Shown: positions 1 to 9,757 of the stretch, one piece after another
Position numbering within the stretch: the stretch's first letter is position 1
How the letters are laid out: the number at the start of each line of letters is the position of its first letter
Origin: Vasconcelosia minhoensis LEGE 07310
GTDB taxonomy: Bacteria > Cyanobacteriota > Cyanobacteriia > Phormidesmidales > Phormidesmidaceae
Length of the DNA: 51,705 nt
Reading direction: 5' to 3'
Assembly (NCBI RefSeq): GCF_015207255.1
Contig: NZ_JADEXG010000035.1
Location: 1-51,705, forward strand
Position numbers and translations under genes: made by a program
Notes under the pieces: generated by a model
Seen by the model: only the letters and a program-made list of their open reading frames with translations
Told to the model about the DNA's origin: nothing
The model's database searches: none

Positions 1-486
1 GCCCCGCCGACTGCTGCGTCGCCGCCTGCCCCCGCTCAGACTCAGACAACGCAGACGACTGCGCCGCCCACCCAACCCCCGCCCGCCTTTGACACACCAG
101 CAGCGCGATCGCAGCTCTCCGGCAGCTTCGGCAACCTATCGGGCGCGCTGCCTATTGAAGTTAGACCCGCCGCTTTGCCTAATCCGCAGAAGCCGTTTTT
201 CTTTCAGCCAGACGCCAGTGGCCAGGTTACTAATAACTCGCCTCGATTAGATAAAATTGCCGGAATGCAGTTGCTCAACGATCGGCGGCCAGATGAGATC
301 ATCCCAGAAGCATTACAGGCTGCGGCCAACAGCCAGCTTACTTTAAATGAAGTCGGTGACTACGGCAGCGGCAGACTCTATCAGCTCGTTGCTGATGACG
401 GCACCGAGGCCGGTTTCTTGAACATTGTCCCTGGTGGGGGTGGCATCTCCACACTTTTAGTACTTTGGGAAAGCGATCCCCGCTAA
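1..486 (+). CDS. C-terminal part of a proline-rich envelope-type protein (left-truncated)
   Basis: The reading frame is open from the first base to the TAA at 484-486, giving 161 residues of a longer protein. The first 35 or so residues are a low-complexity run of Pro, Ala, Thr and Gln, typical of a periplasm-spanning linker. The last 100 residues look folded and end in GFLNIVPGGGGISTLLVLW. The gene is 41 bases upstream of a second proline-rich protein with a TonB-like tail, so the two probably form an operon. I do not recognise the C-terminal domain. A role as a cell-envelope partner of the next gene is inference from layout and composition. A TTG at 175 could be mistaken for a start, but the frame continues upstream of it. 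Confidence 0.75.
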   Translation, partial: APPTAASPPAPAQTQTTQTTAPPTQPPPAFDTPAARSQLSGSFGNLSGALPIEVRPAALPNPQKPFFFQPDASGQVTNNSPRLDKIAGMQLLNDRRPDEIIPEALQAAANSQLTLNEVGDYGSGRLYQLVADDGTEAGFLNIVPGGGGISTLLVLWESDPR

Positions 487-527
487 TCGCCCAGTGCTGC
501 ACAGCTAAACGCTAAACGATAGAGCCC

Positions 528-1517
528 ATGAAATTCATCGATCTGCTTCGCCCCATGCTACTGCTCTCGGTAGGGCTGCACGTCCTGCTGCTGCTACTGC
601 CCCTGGGCAGAGCCGACGAAACGGTTCCCGCCACTGACGATGGGGCAGCGCCCGAGCCCGAACTCTTTGCGGCGGCAGAGTCCGAGGATATAGAAGAGAC
701 GACGGAAACCGAGCTGGAGACGCCCCCGCCAGCCGCACCGCCGCCCGCGACTGTGGCCGGTCAGCCGAGGCAGTCTCCCCGCACCGTCGCGGCTGCTATG
801 CCCAGGCGTCAGCCTGCCGCCCAAACCACTCCGCCCCAGACAGCCCAACCAGAAGCGGCGGCAACGGCTGAGGGCTCAGTCCCTGATCTCTCAACTCCAG
901 TCTCAGCACCCGACCCAAGTCCTTCCCCAGCGCCCCAGGCTAGAGCATCGGAGCCTGCCCCCCCCGACCCGGAAGCTTCGGCTGCCCCTGAGCAGCAGGC
1001 TTACGTCACTCCAAAGGTGCCCAAGGCCCTGGAAGAGCTGCTGGCTTACTTCACTCAGGCCCTTAGCTATGATTCAGAAAACACGTCTGACGAGGCAACT
1101 CAGACAGCCCAGGCCGACTGGCGCGAAGCGAGCCGCGCCGCCCTGGAAGTCGATCAGCTCAATGTCCAAACCTTAGAGCCGCCTGTCCGGCTCAGCTACC
1201 CGATTGAAAATCCTCAGGAAATTCGGCGATCGCTCCAGGCCTGCCTGCCCCAGACGCCCCATACCGCTGAGGTTGGCGTGCTATTCGACGATACTGGCAA
1301 GGCGACGCCAACGCTGCTCGGCAGCACGGGCTACAGCGCCTTAGATAAGGAGGCCCTCGCCCTGGTCACAGCTCGCATGAATCGCTTAGAAAATCCCGAG
1401 GCCCGAGCCTACCTGGTCAAGGTCGAAGTCCGCTATGACCGGGAGAGCTGCGCTAGCCTGGCAGAGCTGGCTCCACCCGCGAGCGATCAGTCAGAATCTC
1501 GTATCCGTCCTCAGTGA
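528..1517 (+). CDS. TonB-like energy transducer / proline-rich envelope protein
   Basis: The 329-residue protein has one N-terminal membrane segment (about residues 8-27, rich in Leu), then about 130 residues rich in Pro, Ala, Glu and Thr. The C-terminal domain contains [20 protein letters not shown] and LDKEALALV, which resembles the TonB C-terminal fold. This is the architecture of TonB-type proteins, which couple inner-membrane energy to outer-membrane receptors. No ExbB/ExbD or receptor gene is in view, so the transport role is inferred. The ATG at 528 follows the upstream proline-rich gene closely. The last 65 bases overlap, on the opposite strand, the 3' end of the methionine aminopeptidase gene. 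Confidence 0.7.
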   Translation: MKFIDLLRPMLLLSVGLHVLLLLLPLGRADETVPATDDGAAPEPELFAAAESEDIEETTETELETPPPAAPPPATVAGQPRQSPRTVAAAMPRRQPAAQTTPPQTAQPEAAATAEGSVPDLSTPVSAPDPSPSPAPQARASEPAPPDPEASAAPEQQAYVTPKVPKALEELLAYFTQALSYDSENTSDEATQTAQADWREASRAALEVDQLNVQTLEPPVRLSYPIENPQEIRRSLQACLPQTPHTAEVGVLFDDTGKATPTLLGSTGYSALDKEALALVTARMNRLENPEARAYLVKVEVRYDRESCASLAELAPPASDQSESRIRPQ

Positions 1518-2298
1518 CCAAAACGGTGTGCTCAAACTGGGCAGAGAGGGAGCGGTCCAGGGTGACGACGGTCCAGCGATCGCGCAGGGTGCGCGTATGC
1601 CGCGTCCCCGCGTTCAGGATCGGCTCAATCGCCAGCGTCATCCCTGGCTGGAGCTTGACATTGGGCAGCTCATGGGTGCGAAAGTTGAAAACCGAGGGAG
1701 CCTCGTGCAGATTGCGCCCGACGCCGTGGCCGGTAAACTCCTCGACAATGGTATAGCCGCTAGCCTTGACTGAGTCTTCGATTGCTCCGGCTACGTCTAG
1801 CAGTCCGTTGCCCGGCCTGACTTCGGCAATCCCGGCATAGAGCGCCTGCTCAGCAGCCTGCATCAGCTTTTCAGCCTCGGGTCGCACCTGGCCCACCGCG
1901 ATCGTAATGCAGGAGTCGCCGTGAAAGCCGTTGAAGTAGGCCCCGGTATCGACCTTGAGCAGGTCGCCGGTTCGCAGCACCTTGCGCTTGCGCGGAATCC
2001 CATGGACAACCTCGTCGTTAACGCAGGCGCAGATCGAAGCTGGGAAGCCATGATAGCCCTTGAAGCTCGGCGTCGCCCCCAGCGCCCGAATTCGCCCTTC
2101 GGCGTAGTCGTCCAGGTCAGCAGTGGTCATGCCCGGCGCGGTCATAGTAGAAATTTCCTGCAGTACCGTCGCCACAATCCGGGCGGCCTGCCGCATGGTC
2201 TCAATTTCGCTGGACGACTTGAGCTCGACGCCCTGACTGCGCGCTCCCAGTATCGGACCGAGCGCAGCCTTCGACAGCAGGTTGGCAAATAGGTTCAT
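1453..2298 (-). CDS. map: Methionine aminopeptidase, type I
   Basis: This enzyme removes the initiator methionine from nascent cytosolic proteins. The 281-residue protein has the pita-bread metalloprotease core. The five metal ligands are visible: Asp in KVDTGAYF, Asp in FHGDSC, His in TGHGVG, Glu in LAIEP and Glu in QFEHTVL. A short N-terminal extension (residues 1-30) precedes the core. The ATG at 2298 has no obvious Shine-Dalgarno sequence, since a run of T precedes it. The end of the gene, coding for [13 protein letters not shown] and a short tail, is antisense to the last 65 bases of the TonB-like gene, so the two converge with a true coding overlap. Confidence 0.95.
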   Translation of the reverse strand: MNLFANLLSKAALGPILGARSQGVELKSSSEIETMRQAARIVATVLQEISTMTAPGMTTADLDDYAEGRIRALGATPSFKGYHGFPASICACVNDEVVHGIPRKRKVLRTGDLLKVDTGAYFNGFHGDSCITIAVGQVRPEAEKLMQAAEQALYAGIAEVRPGNGLLDVAGAIEDSVKASGYTIVEEFTGHGVGRNLHEAPSVFNFRTHELPNVKLQPGMTLAIEPILNAGTRHTRTLRDRWTVVTLDRSLSAQFEHTVLVTEDGYEILTDRSRVEPALPG

Positions 2299-2446
2299 AG
2301 GGAAAAAAAGTCAGGGCTTTTCAATGGTAGCGCCTGAAACAGCTTGCCAGAAAATGGCCAGAAAAAGTTGTGTTTTGCGGTCAATCTCTATCACTTTTGG
2401 CTTTTTATGTCGTATTATTAGAGACTGTGTGCTTTTTAAGGGCTGT

Positions 2447-2809
2447 ATGAACGCTGAAGCAATTATCCGCTCGATCGAGGCGGAGCAAATTAAAGACGAC
2501 CTGCCCCAAATCTATGTTGGGGATACCGTCCGGGTGGGCGTTCGGATTGTCGAAGGCGGCAAAGAGCGAGTTCAGCCCTACGAAGGGACCGTCATTGCCA
2601 TGCGCAACGGCGGCATCAACGAAAGCATTACCGTGCGTAAGATCTTTCAGGGCGTTGGGGTCGAGCGAGTCTTTTTACTCCATGCGCCTCGGGTTGCTAG
2701 TATTAAGGTGCTCCGTCGCGGTAAAGCCCGCCGGGCTAAGCTTTACTATTTGCGCGATCGCGTCGGTAAAGCGACCCGCCTGAAGCAGCGCTTCGACCGC
2801 CCGCTTTAG
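2447..2809 (+). CDS. rplS: 50S ribosomal protein L19
   Basis: L19 lies at the interface of the 30S and 50S subunits. The 120-residue product contains [20 protein letters not shown], the family hallmark, followed by [17 protein letters not shown] and a basic C-terminus ending KQRFDRPL. An in-frame extension back to 2282 exists. I reject it because L19 proteins begin close to the [11 protein letters not shown] segment and the extension has no family resemblance. The gene is divergent from map and sits 46 bases before tRNA-Trp, so readthrough into the trnW-secE-nusG block is possible. Confidence 0.95.
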   Translation: MNAEAIIRSIEAEQIKDDLPQIYVGDTVRVGVRIVEGGKERVQPYEGTVIAMRNGGINESITVRKIFQGVGVERVFLLHAPRVASIKVLRRGKARRAKLYYLRDRVGKATRLKQRFDRPL

Positions 2810-2855
2810 CCCAGTTTATGGGTCTGGTTTAGAGGGAGGGTCTTCGCCGAGCCAT

Positions 2856-2928
2856 GCGTCCTTAGTTCAGTTGGTAGAACGTCGGTCTCCAAAACCGAAT
2901 GTCGGGGGTTCGAGTCCTCCAGGACGCG
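2856..2928 (+). tRNA. trnW: tRNA-Trp (CCA)
   Basis: The cloverleaf folds cleanly. The 7-bp acceptor stem GCGTCCT/AGGACGC is at 2856-2862 and 2921-2927. The D arm contains AGTTGGTA. The anticodon stem TCGGT/ACCGA encloses the loop CTCCAAA, with anticodon CCA at 2889-2891. The T arm GGGGG-TTCGAGT-CCTCC is present and the discriminator base is G2928. CCA is not encoded. tRNA-Trp directly ahead of secE-nusG is a familiar bacterial arrangement. Confidence 0.97.
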
Positions 2929-3124
2929 CTTTCCCCAGCTAAGCCCTGCCCAGGACAATGCCCCCAAGAATGCCCAATGGCAAGGCCTGAACCAACTTAT
3001 CTTCAGGTATTGCTATTTTGGGACTGGATCAATGCTCGGCCGGACAAAACCGTCGCTAGCTCATTTTGATAGGCGCTGGCGATCCTCAGCAATACCAGAC
3101 CGGTGCAGTCAAGGAATGTGAACC
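2929..3124 (+). other. Spacer between trnW and secE
   Basis: This 196-base stretch carries no open frame I would call. It must hold the 3' processing site of tRNA-Trp and probably a promoter or readthrough region for secE-nusG-rplKA. I do not see a convincing -35/-10 pair or a terminator hairpin in it. Confidence 0.4.
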
Positions 3125-3370
3125 GTGGTTAAAAAAGACGCTAAGCAGGAAAAGATAGACAAAAAGCCGGTCCCTCAGGATGCTTCCGGTGGGTTCAACG
3201 CTGGCGAGTTTATCAGCGGAACTCGAGAAGAGCTAGGCAAGGTGATCTGGCCGTCTCGGCAGCAGCTGATCAGCGAGTCAGCGGCGGTGATCCTCATGGT
3301 CAGCCTCTCTGCCACCATCATCTATTTGGTGGACAAGCTCTTTAGCCTGATTTCTAGGCAAATATTTTAG
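3125..3370 (+). CDS. secE: Preprotein translocase subunit SecE
   Basis: SecE is the essential small subunit of the SecYEG channel in the cytoplasmic and thylakoid membranes. The 81-residue product has a charged N-terminal tail rich in Lys. The conserved amphipathic motif GTREELGKVIWPSRQQL follows, then a single C-terminal membrane segment (about residues 56-76), as expected for the short one-span bacterial type. The start codon is GTG at 3125, and no better in-frame start lies upstream. The position between trnW and nusG supports the call. Confidence 0.93.
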   Translation: MVKKDAKQEKIDKKPVPQDASGGFNAGEFISGTREELGKVIWPSRQQLISESAAVILMVSLSATIIYLVDKLFSLISRQIF

Positions 3371-3400
3371 AAGAGCAGATATTTTAGGATAAGTATTCCC

Positions 3401-4036
3401 ATGACTTACGCATCCGACGAATCCAACTACGACGCGCCGGAAGAGCTAGAAGATAGCCCAGCCGAGGGCCGGTCTCGGTCTCGCTGGTACGCGGTACAGG
3501 TCGCCTCGGGCTGCGAAAAGCGGGTCAAGCTGAATCTACAGCAGCGAATTAAGACCCTCGACGTGGCCAACCGGATTTTTGATATCGAAATTCCCCAGAC
3601 TCCGGCGGTGAAGCTGCGCAAAGATGGCTCCCGCCAGAATGTCGAGGAAAAGGTATTCCCGGGCTACGTGCTGGTGCGAATGCTGCTAGACGACGATGTC
3701 TGGCAGGTGGTGAAGAATACGCCCCACGTGATTAACTTTGTTGGGGCTGAGCAGCGGCGCAGCACCGGCCGCGGTCGCGGTCATGTCAAGCCGATGCCGC
3801 TGAGCCCGGGCGAAGTCAAGCGAATCTTTAAGCAGTCCCAAGAGCAAAAGCCCGTCGTCAAGGTAGACATGGCCCCCGGTGACAAAATTATGGTGCTTTC
3901 GGGGCCGTTTAAAGACTTTGAGGGCGAAGTCATCGAGGTCAGCCCAGAGCGGAGTAAGCTCAAGGCGCTGCTGTCTATCTTTGGTCGCGACACGCCTGTC
4001 GAACTGGAGTTTAATCAAGTGGAAAAAGAGAGTTAA
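3401..4036 (+). CDS. nusG: Transcription termination/antitermination protein NusG
   Basis: NusG binds RNA polymerase and modulates pausing, Rho action and coupling to ribosomes. The 211-residue protein starts with an acidic, poorly conserved stretch. The NGN domain follows from about residue 28 (WYAVQVASGCEKRVKLNL) and includes the signature VFPGYVLVRM. The C-terminal KOW domain contains PGDKIMVLSGPFKDFEGEV. The gene sits 30 bases after secE and 3 bases before rplK, so secE, nusG, rplK and rplA look like one transcription unit. Confidence 0.96.
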   Translation: MTYASDESNYDAPEELEDSPAEGRSRSRWYAVQVASGCEKRVKLNLQQRIKTLDVANRIFDIEIPQTPAVKLRKDGSRQNVEEKVFPGYVLVRMLLDDDVWQVVKNTPHVINFVGAEQRRSTGRGRGHVKPMPLSPGEVKRIFKQSQEQKPVVKVDMAPGDKIMVLSGPFKDFEGEVIEVSPERSKLKALLSIFGRDTPVELEFNQVEKES

Positions 4037-4039
4037 TTA

Positions 4040-4465
4040 ATGGCTAAGAAGGTTGTTGCGCTGATCAAACTAGCGATCCCAGCGGGTAAGGCCAACCCGG
4101 CCCCGCCGATCGGCCCGGCCCTGGGTCAGCACGGGGTCAACATCATGGCGTTCTGTAAAGACTACAACGCCAGAACCGCTGAGAAAGTCGGCCTGATTGT
4201 CCCGGTTGAAATTTCGGTATTTGAAGACCGAAGCTTCACCTTTGTGCTCAAGACGCCCCCGGCGTCGGTGCTGATCAAAAAGGCGGCGGGCATCGAGAAG
4301 GGATCGGGCGAACCCCGCTCGGTCAAAGTCGGCTCGATCACGCGGGATCAGCTGCGGGAAATTGCCGAAACCAAAATGCCCGACCTCAACGCCAATGACG
4401 TTGACGCGGCAATGAACATCATCGCCGGGACAGCCCGCAATATGGGCGTGACGGTGGCTGACTAA
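4040..4465 (+). CDS. rplK: 50S ribosomal protein L11
   Basis: L11 forms the base of the ribosomal stalk and binds 23S rRNA in the GTPase-associated centre. The 141-residue sequence has the N-terminal signature [20 protein letters not shown] and the C-terminal RNA-binding domain with [20 protein letters not shown]. Its length is normal for bacteria. The ATG is three bases after the nusG stop, which suggests translational coupling. rplA follows after a 55-base gap. Confidence 0.97.
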   Translation: MAKKVVALIKLAIPAGKANPAPPIGPALGQHGVNIMAFCKDYNARTAEKVGLIVPVEISVFEDRSFTFVLKTPPASVLIKKAAGIEKGSGEPRSVKVGSITRDQLREIAETKMPDLNANDVDAAMNIIAGTARNMGVTVAD

Positions 4466-4520
4466 GTAAACCTTAATTGGGGGAGAGGCTCAGCTTCGCA
4501 ATTGACCCCAGGAGTTAAAA

Positions 4521-5237
4521 ATGGCAAAACTATCCAAGCGGATGCAGGCTCTGCATCAAAAAGTTGAAGACCGGCTGTATGAGCCGATGGAAGCGCTCGC
4601 CCTGCTGAAGGAAACCGCCACAGCTAAATTTCCCGAGTCGGCAGAGGCCCATATCCGGCTGGGCATCGACCCTAAGTACACTGACCAGCAGCTGCGGACC
4701 ACGGTGGCTCTGCCCAAAGGGACAGGTCAGGAAGTGCGCGTGGCGGTAATTGCCCGGGGTGAGAAGGTAACCGAAGCAACTGAGGCGGGTGCCGATCTGT
4801 CTGGCTCCGAAGAGCTGATTGACGAAATCCAGAAGGGCATGATGGATTTTGACGTGCTGGTCGCGACCCCCGACATGATGCCCAAGGTCGCTAAGCTCGG
4901 TCGGATGCTGGGTCCCCGCGGTCTGATGCCTTCGCCCAAGGGTGGCACGGTGACCTTTGACCTAGCCCAGGCGGTGCAAGACTTCAAAGCCGGTAAGCTG
5001 GAGTTCCGAGCTGACCGCACCGGGATTGTTCATGTTATGTTTGGTAAGGCAACTTTTCCGGCAGAAGACCTGCTGGTGAATTTGAAAGCCCTGCAGGAAA
5101 CCATCGACCGTAACCGGCCCGCCGGTGCCAAGGGTCGCTACTGGCGTACCGTGGCGGTTTCTGCGACGATGGGGCCAGCCATTCGGCTCGATGTCTCCGC
5201 CCTGAGAGACCTGAAGCTGTCCGAAATAGCAGCCTAA
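4521..5237 (+). CDS. rplA: 50S ribosomal protein L1
   Basis: L1 binds the mobile L1 stalk of 23S rRNA and in many bacteria represses its own operon by binding mRNA. The 238-residue product contains the family signature around [16 protein letters not shown] and the RNA-contact region [14 protein letters not shown]. The start is preceded by AGGAG at 4511-4515. It ends the first half of the ribosomal block. A 302-base leader separates it from rplJ. Confidence 0.97.
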   Translation: MAKLSKRMQALHQKVEDRLYEPMEALALLKETATAKFPESAEAHIRLGIDPKYTDQQLRTTVALPKGTGQEVRVAVIARGEKVTEATEAGADLSGSEELIDEIQKGMMDFDVLVATPDMMPKVAKLGRMLGPRGLMPSPKGGTVTFDLAQAVQDFKAGKLEFRADRTGIVHVMFGKATFPAEDLLVNLKALQETIDRNRPAGAKGRYWRTVAVSATMGPAIRLDVSALRDLKLSEIAA

Positions 5238-5364
5238 GCCAAACTCACGCTCAAATTACTTCGATTACTTTAAGGAAGCCGCCTAACGCCCAACTTCGCT
5301 ACAGCTGAATAAGCAGCCATAGACAGCAGGAGCGATAAGCTTAATCACCTGCCGAGGTTTGCAA

Positions 5365-5535
5365 AAACTGTGGTTTCTCCACGGGCGTTTAGGAAGCGTT
5401 GGTTATCTTTCCTGATCGCATTTTGCACCGCCTCGGCCTCCCTGCCGGGGCGGTGCTGTTTTAGGGCTAATTCAGAGCTATTCCAAAAGGCGGCAAACGC
5501 TTTCCAACTGAACCCAAGCCATAAGGAGGTGAAAT
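5365..5535 (+). promoter_or_regulatory. L10-type ribosomal protein leader upstream of rplJ
   Basis: The 302-base gap between rplA and rplJ holds no supportable gene. Many bacteria have here a structured leader that binds the L10(L12)4 complex and feeds back on rplJL. A strong hairpin at 5425-5456 followed by a T-rich tail lies in the middle. A perfect ribosome-binding site AAGGAGGTGA (5522-5531) sits just before the rplJ start. Position and architecture support the call. I could not verify the kink-turn consensus by eye, and the boundaries are approximate. Confidence 0.6.
5425..5462 (+). terminator. Attenuator-type hairpin in the rplJ leader
   Basis: GCACCGCC (5425-5432) pairs perfectly with GGCGGTGC (5449-5456). 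Further pairs CGG/CCG extend the stem to about 12 bp around an 8-base loop. TGTTTT follows immediately. This is the shape of an intrinsic terminator placed ahead of rplJ, so it can either end the upstream transcript or act as an L10-controlled attenuator. Confidence 0.65.
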
Positions 5536-5539
5536 CGAT

Positions 5540-6100
5540 ATGGGGAGAACGTTAGAAAACAAAAAGGAGATTGTGTCTGAGCTCAAGGACAGCCTGAGCC
5601 GGTCGCAGTTAGCCCTGGTGGTGGACTACAAAGGTCTGTCGGTGGCTGAGATTAGCGATTTGCGCGATCGCTTACGGCCCAACGGCGCCACCTGCAAAAT
5701 CGCCAAAAACACGCTGATGCGAATTGCGGTTGACGGCGATGACACCTGGCAGCCGGTAACTCAGTTCCTCCAGGGCTCATCTGCCCTGGTTTTAATTGAG
5801 GAGGACTTTGGCGGCGCGATCAAAGCCTACCAGGGGTTCCAAAAAGACCGCAAAAAGACCGAACTGCGCGGTGGCGTCATGGAGGGCCGCGCCCTCAACC
5901 AGGACGACATCAAGGCGATTACCGAGCTGCCGACGAAGGAAGAGCTGATTGCTCAAATCGCCGGACTGCTCAAGGCCAACACCACCAAGATTGCGGTGGG
6001 TCTAAACGCGGTACCGACCAAGCTGGCCGTGGGCCTGAAGGAAGTGCCCAGCTCGCTGACGCGGGCAATCAAGGCCGTTTCAGAGCAGGAGCAAAGCTAG
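5540..6100 (+). CDS. rplJ: 50S ribosomal protein L10
   Basis: L10 anchors the L7/L12 dimers on the ribosome stalk. The 186-residue protein has the usual N-terminal region (ALVVDYKGLSVAEISDLRDR, then CKIAKNTLMRIA). It is slightly longer than many bacterial L10 proteins because of its C-terminal tail. That tail holds a short imperfect repeat, KIAVGLNAVPTK then KLAVGLKEVPSS, in the helical region that binds L7/L12 dimers. AAGGAGGTGA eight bases upstream fixes the start at 5540. rplL follows in the same transcript. Confidence 0.96.
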   Translation: MGRTLENKKEIVSELKDSLSRSQLALVVDYKGLSVAEISDLRDRLRPNGATCKIAKNTLMRIAVDGDDTWQPVTQFLQGSSALVLIEEDFGGAIKAYQGFQKDRKKTELRGGVMEGRALNQDDIKAITELPTKEELIAQIAGLLKANTTKIAVGLNAVPTKLAVGLKEVPSSLTRAIKAVSEQEQS

Positions 6101-6178
6101 GGCTATCGACTCTATCCCCCTGCCTGGACAATTCATTTCACACCCGTCTACCAATCAAACCCATTCACGGAGAAACCT

Positions 6179-6583
6179 ATGTCTACTGCAACTGACGAAA
6201 TTTTGGAAAAGCTCAAGACCCTCTCACTGCTAGAGGCGTCTGAGCTAGTTAAGCAAATTGAAGAAGCCTTTGGCGTCGATGCTTCTGCCCCCGCGGGCGG
6301 CGGCATGATGATGATGCCTGGCGCCATGCCCGGCGGTGGCGGCGGTGACGCGGCTGAGCCAGAAGAGGAAAAGACCGAGTTTGACGTCGTGCTCGACGAC
6401 TTTGGCGGTAATAAGATTGCCGTCCTCAAGGTGGTGCGGACGCTGACCGGCCTGGGCCTGAAAGAAGCCAAGACAATGGTGGAGTCGGCCCCGACCACGG
6501 TGAAAGAAGCCGTGGCCAAAGACGCGGCTGAAGATGCTAAAAAGCAGCTTGAAGAGGCCGGTGCTAAGGTCTCGATCAAATAG
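6179..6583 (+). CDS. rplL: 50S ribosomal protein L7/L12
   Basis: L7/L12 is the multicopy stalk protein that recruits translation GTPases. The 134-residue product has an N-terminal dimerisation helix ([20 protein letters not shown]). A flexible hinge unusually rich in Gly and Met (residues about 39-60) follows. The conserved C-terminal domain contains [20 protein letters not shown] and [12 protein letters not shown]. rpoB does not follow, in keeping with cyanobacteria, where rpoBC is elsewhere. Confidence 0.97.
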   Translation: MSTATDEILEKLKTLSLLEASELVKQIEEAFGVDASAPAGGGMMMMPGAMPGGGGGDAAEPEEEKTEFDVVLDDFGGNKIAVLKVVRTLTGLGLKEAKTMVESAPTTVKEAVAKDAAEDAKKQLEEAGAKVSIK

Positions 6584-6601
6584 CCAATAGCGCCTATATG
6601 G

Positions 6602-6626
6602 GGGTGCGTTGCGCGCTAACGCACCC
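6602..6626. terminator. Hairpin between the convergent rplL and HugZ-like genes
   Basis: GGGTGCGTT (6602-6610) and AACGCACCC (6618-6626) form a perfect 9-bp stem with a 7-base loop. It lies exactly between rplL and the stop codon of the minus-strand gene. There is no T-run on either side, so it may be a transcript-stabilising or bidirectional pause structure instead of a classic intrinsic terminator. Confidence 0.55.
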
Positions 6627-7114
6627 TAGCCTTGCTTGGGCGGCAGCAGCGTTCCCAGATTGCTGGGGTCAACCTCATAGGCCGCGCCAAAGCCGAGGAC
6701 AAAGCGTCCCGACCGGGCCTGAAGCTGAAAGATTTGAAAATCTGCCAGGCCCCTGAAGAGCTGAATAATATTGCCAAAGCGGGCTTCAAACTGGTCGGCA
6801 ATCTGATTCCACTGGGCACTCTCTGGCATGACTGGGGCCGCATCGCAGCTATAGCTGAGGCGGCGGCGGGCAAAGATCTGCGTCGTCTGAACTTCGTCTT
6901 CGAGGAAGAGAACGCTGGCGATGCCGGACGTCTTCAGGTTCTCGGTATGGGCAGAGAGACCGCTGATATAGATGTAGAAATTGCGATCGCGATCCATCAC
7001 AAAAGGCGCATAGCTGGCCTGGGGCTGCCCCGCCTTGACCGTACTGAGAAAAATGCTCTGAAACTGCTGCGGGAAATTTTGATAGGTCTCGACTGCGGTT
7101 TCGAAGGGGATCAT
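6626..7114 (-). CDS. HugZ-like / pyridoxamine 5'-phosphate oxidase-fold protein
   Basis: The 162-residue product resembles the HugZ branch of the split-barrel FMN-binding superfamily, some members of which degrade haem. Supporting segments are the opening barrel strand IFLSTVKAGQPQASYAPFVM, the dimer-contact stretch FYIYISGLSAHTENLKTSG, and VLFLEDEVQTTQIFARRRLSY. The C-terminal part FQIFQLQARSGRFVLGFGAAYEV matches the terminal barrel strands. Haem or FMN binding is inferred from fold only. The gene reads convergently with rplL and lies 18 bases after the methyltransferase, so the two may be co-transcribed. Confidence 0.75.
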   Translation of the reverse strand: MIPFETAVETYQNFPQQFQSIFLSTVKAGQPQASYAPFVMDRDRNFYIYISGLSAHTENLKTSGIASVLFLEDEVQTTQIFARRRLSYSCDAAPVMPESAQWNQIADQFEARFGNIIQLFRGLADFQIFQLQARSGRFVLGFGAAYEVDPSNLGTLLPPKQG

Positions 7115-7132
7115 CGTCTAGCTACCAATGGT

Positions 7133-7804
7133 CTAGTCGGGGGCCGGTTGCTTCGCCAACTTCTTAGCTAACTTCTTAGCCAACTTCTTAGATTGTATGA
7201 CCTGTAGGCTACCGCCTGCATAGAGCTGCTGCCGCTCGACCTGAAAGCCCAATTCACCCAGGCTAGCGGTCAAATCGGTTTGAAGCAGCTGCCAGGCCGT
7301 CTCGGTCTCAAACAGCCAGAGAAAAGCCGCCAGCCCCGGCCAAAATAGCGGATTCGTGGGCCGGTGAAAGTCAATCAGAGCGAAGTAGCCGCCGGGTTTC
7401 AACACCCGCCAGACTTCCTTAAAAATGTCGCGCCGCTGCTGCGGGGCCATCTCGTGCATCGCCACGCTGGTGTGGACGATGTCGAATTGCTCGGATGGAA
7501 GGGGCATATCCTCGGCCCAACCCTGCACGTAGGCAGCCTCGGGGACGTTCTGCCGGGCTCGCTCCAGCGATCGCGGTGAGGCATCCAGCCCCGTTACCCG
7601 GCGGCTGCGCTGGACTAAAAATTGGGTGGTCTGGCCGCTGCCACAGCAGAGATCGAGTACCTGAGTTTCAGCCTCGATCGGCAAACCGGCTAGCGCCAGC
7701 TGGCGAAACCGGGCTTCGCCGCCAACGCTGAGGGCAGAAAGACCCGCGATCGCGTCATACAGCCACTGGTAGCGATAGCTGAGCGGGCGCAAAAAAGTAG
7801 CCAT
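7133..7804 (-). CDS. SAM-dependent methyltransferase, class I
   Basis: The 223-residue enzyme has the Rossmann methyltransferase motif I VLDLCCGSGQTT (about residue 49), motif II VTGLDASPRSLE, and post-motif regions DIVHTSVAMHEM and RVLKPGGYFALIDFHRP. The substrate cannot be told, although the layout resembles UbiE/MenG-type small-molecule methyltransferases. The C-terminus ends in a lysine-rich repeat in which KKLA occurs three times. The repeat comes from a short tandem duplication in the DNA (about 7152-7190). The gene is divergent from groEL. Confidence 0.82.
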   Translation of the reverse strand: MATFLRPLSYRYQWLYDAIAGLSALSVGGEARFRQLALAGLPIEAETQVLDLCCGSGQTTQFLVQRSRRVTGLDASPRSLERARQNVPEAAYVQGWAEDMPLPSEQFDIVHTSVAMHEMAPQQRRDIFKEVWRVLKPGGYFALIDFHRPTNPLFWPGLAAFLWLFETETAWQLLQTDLTASLGELGFQVERQQLYAGGSLQVIQSKKLAKKLAKKLAKQPAPD

Positions 7805-7860
7805 GAGGATCGGTTATCGCGACTTCAAAAGAGCTATTCCTAAAAGATACTCTGATTGAG

Positions 7861-7887
7861 TTAGCACTCCACGGCAGAGAGTGCTAG
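7861..7887 (+). promoter_or_regulatory. CIRCE operator (HrcA binding site)
   Basis: TTAGCACTC (7861-7869) and GAGTGCTAG (7879-7887) are separated by exactly 9 bases. This matches the CIRCE consensus TTAGCACTC-N9-GAGTGCTAA except for the last base. HrcA represses chaperonin genes through this site and releases on heat stress. It lies 37 bases ahead of the groEL start, in the 5' UTR or promoter. Confidence 0.95.
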
Positions 7888-7915
7888 ATTTTTGATTGCA
7901 CATGCAAATTGGTGA

Positions 7916-9595
<1,680 letters not shown>

Positions 9596-9651
9596 CGCCC
9601 TGCGGTTCAGTCCGTGATATCGATCAAAAGCTCATCGCTCAATAGACATCA

Positions 9652-9690
9652 TTAAGGTGCGGTTCTTGGCAGAGCCGTGCCTTAATTTTT
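9652..9690 (+). terminator. Intrinsic terminator of groEL
   Basis: TTAAGG (9652-9657) pairs with CCTTAA (9680-9685). The inner arms continue the stem to about 15 bp with a few G-T wobbles, around the loop TGGC. TTTTT (9686-9690) follows at once. Confidence 0.85.
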
Positions 9691-9757
9691 AGGGCATGTT
9701 TTTGGCCAGTAAAAGCGCTATGTTAGTTAGTATATAATTACTATCTGGGGGCAACCT

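Noticed and set aside
535-848. Antisense open frames across the TonB-like gene
   Set aside because: They arise from the GC- and Pro/Ala-rich codon bias of the real gene and show no family features or start signals.
2282-2446. N-terminal extension of rplS to 2282
   Set aside because: L19 proteins start near the [11 protein letters not shown] segment, and the extension has no similarity and starts inside the map gene region.
5370-5555. 61-residue frame in the rplJ leader
   Set aside because: It spans the attenuator hairpin and overlaps the rplJ start out of frame. A structured leader explains the region better.
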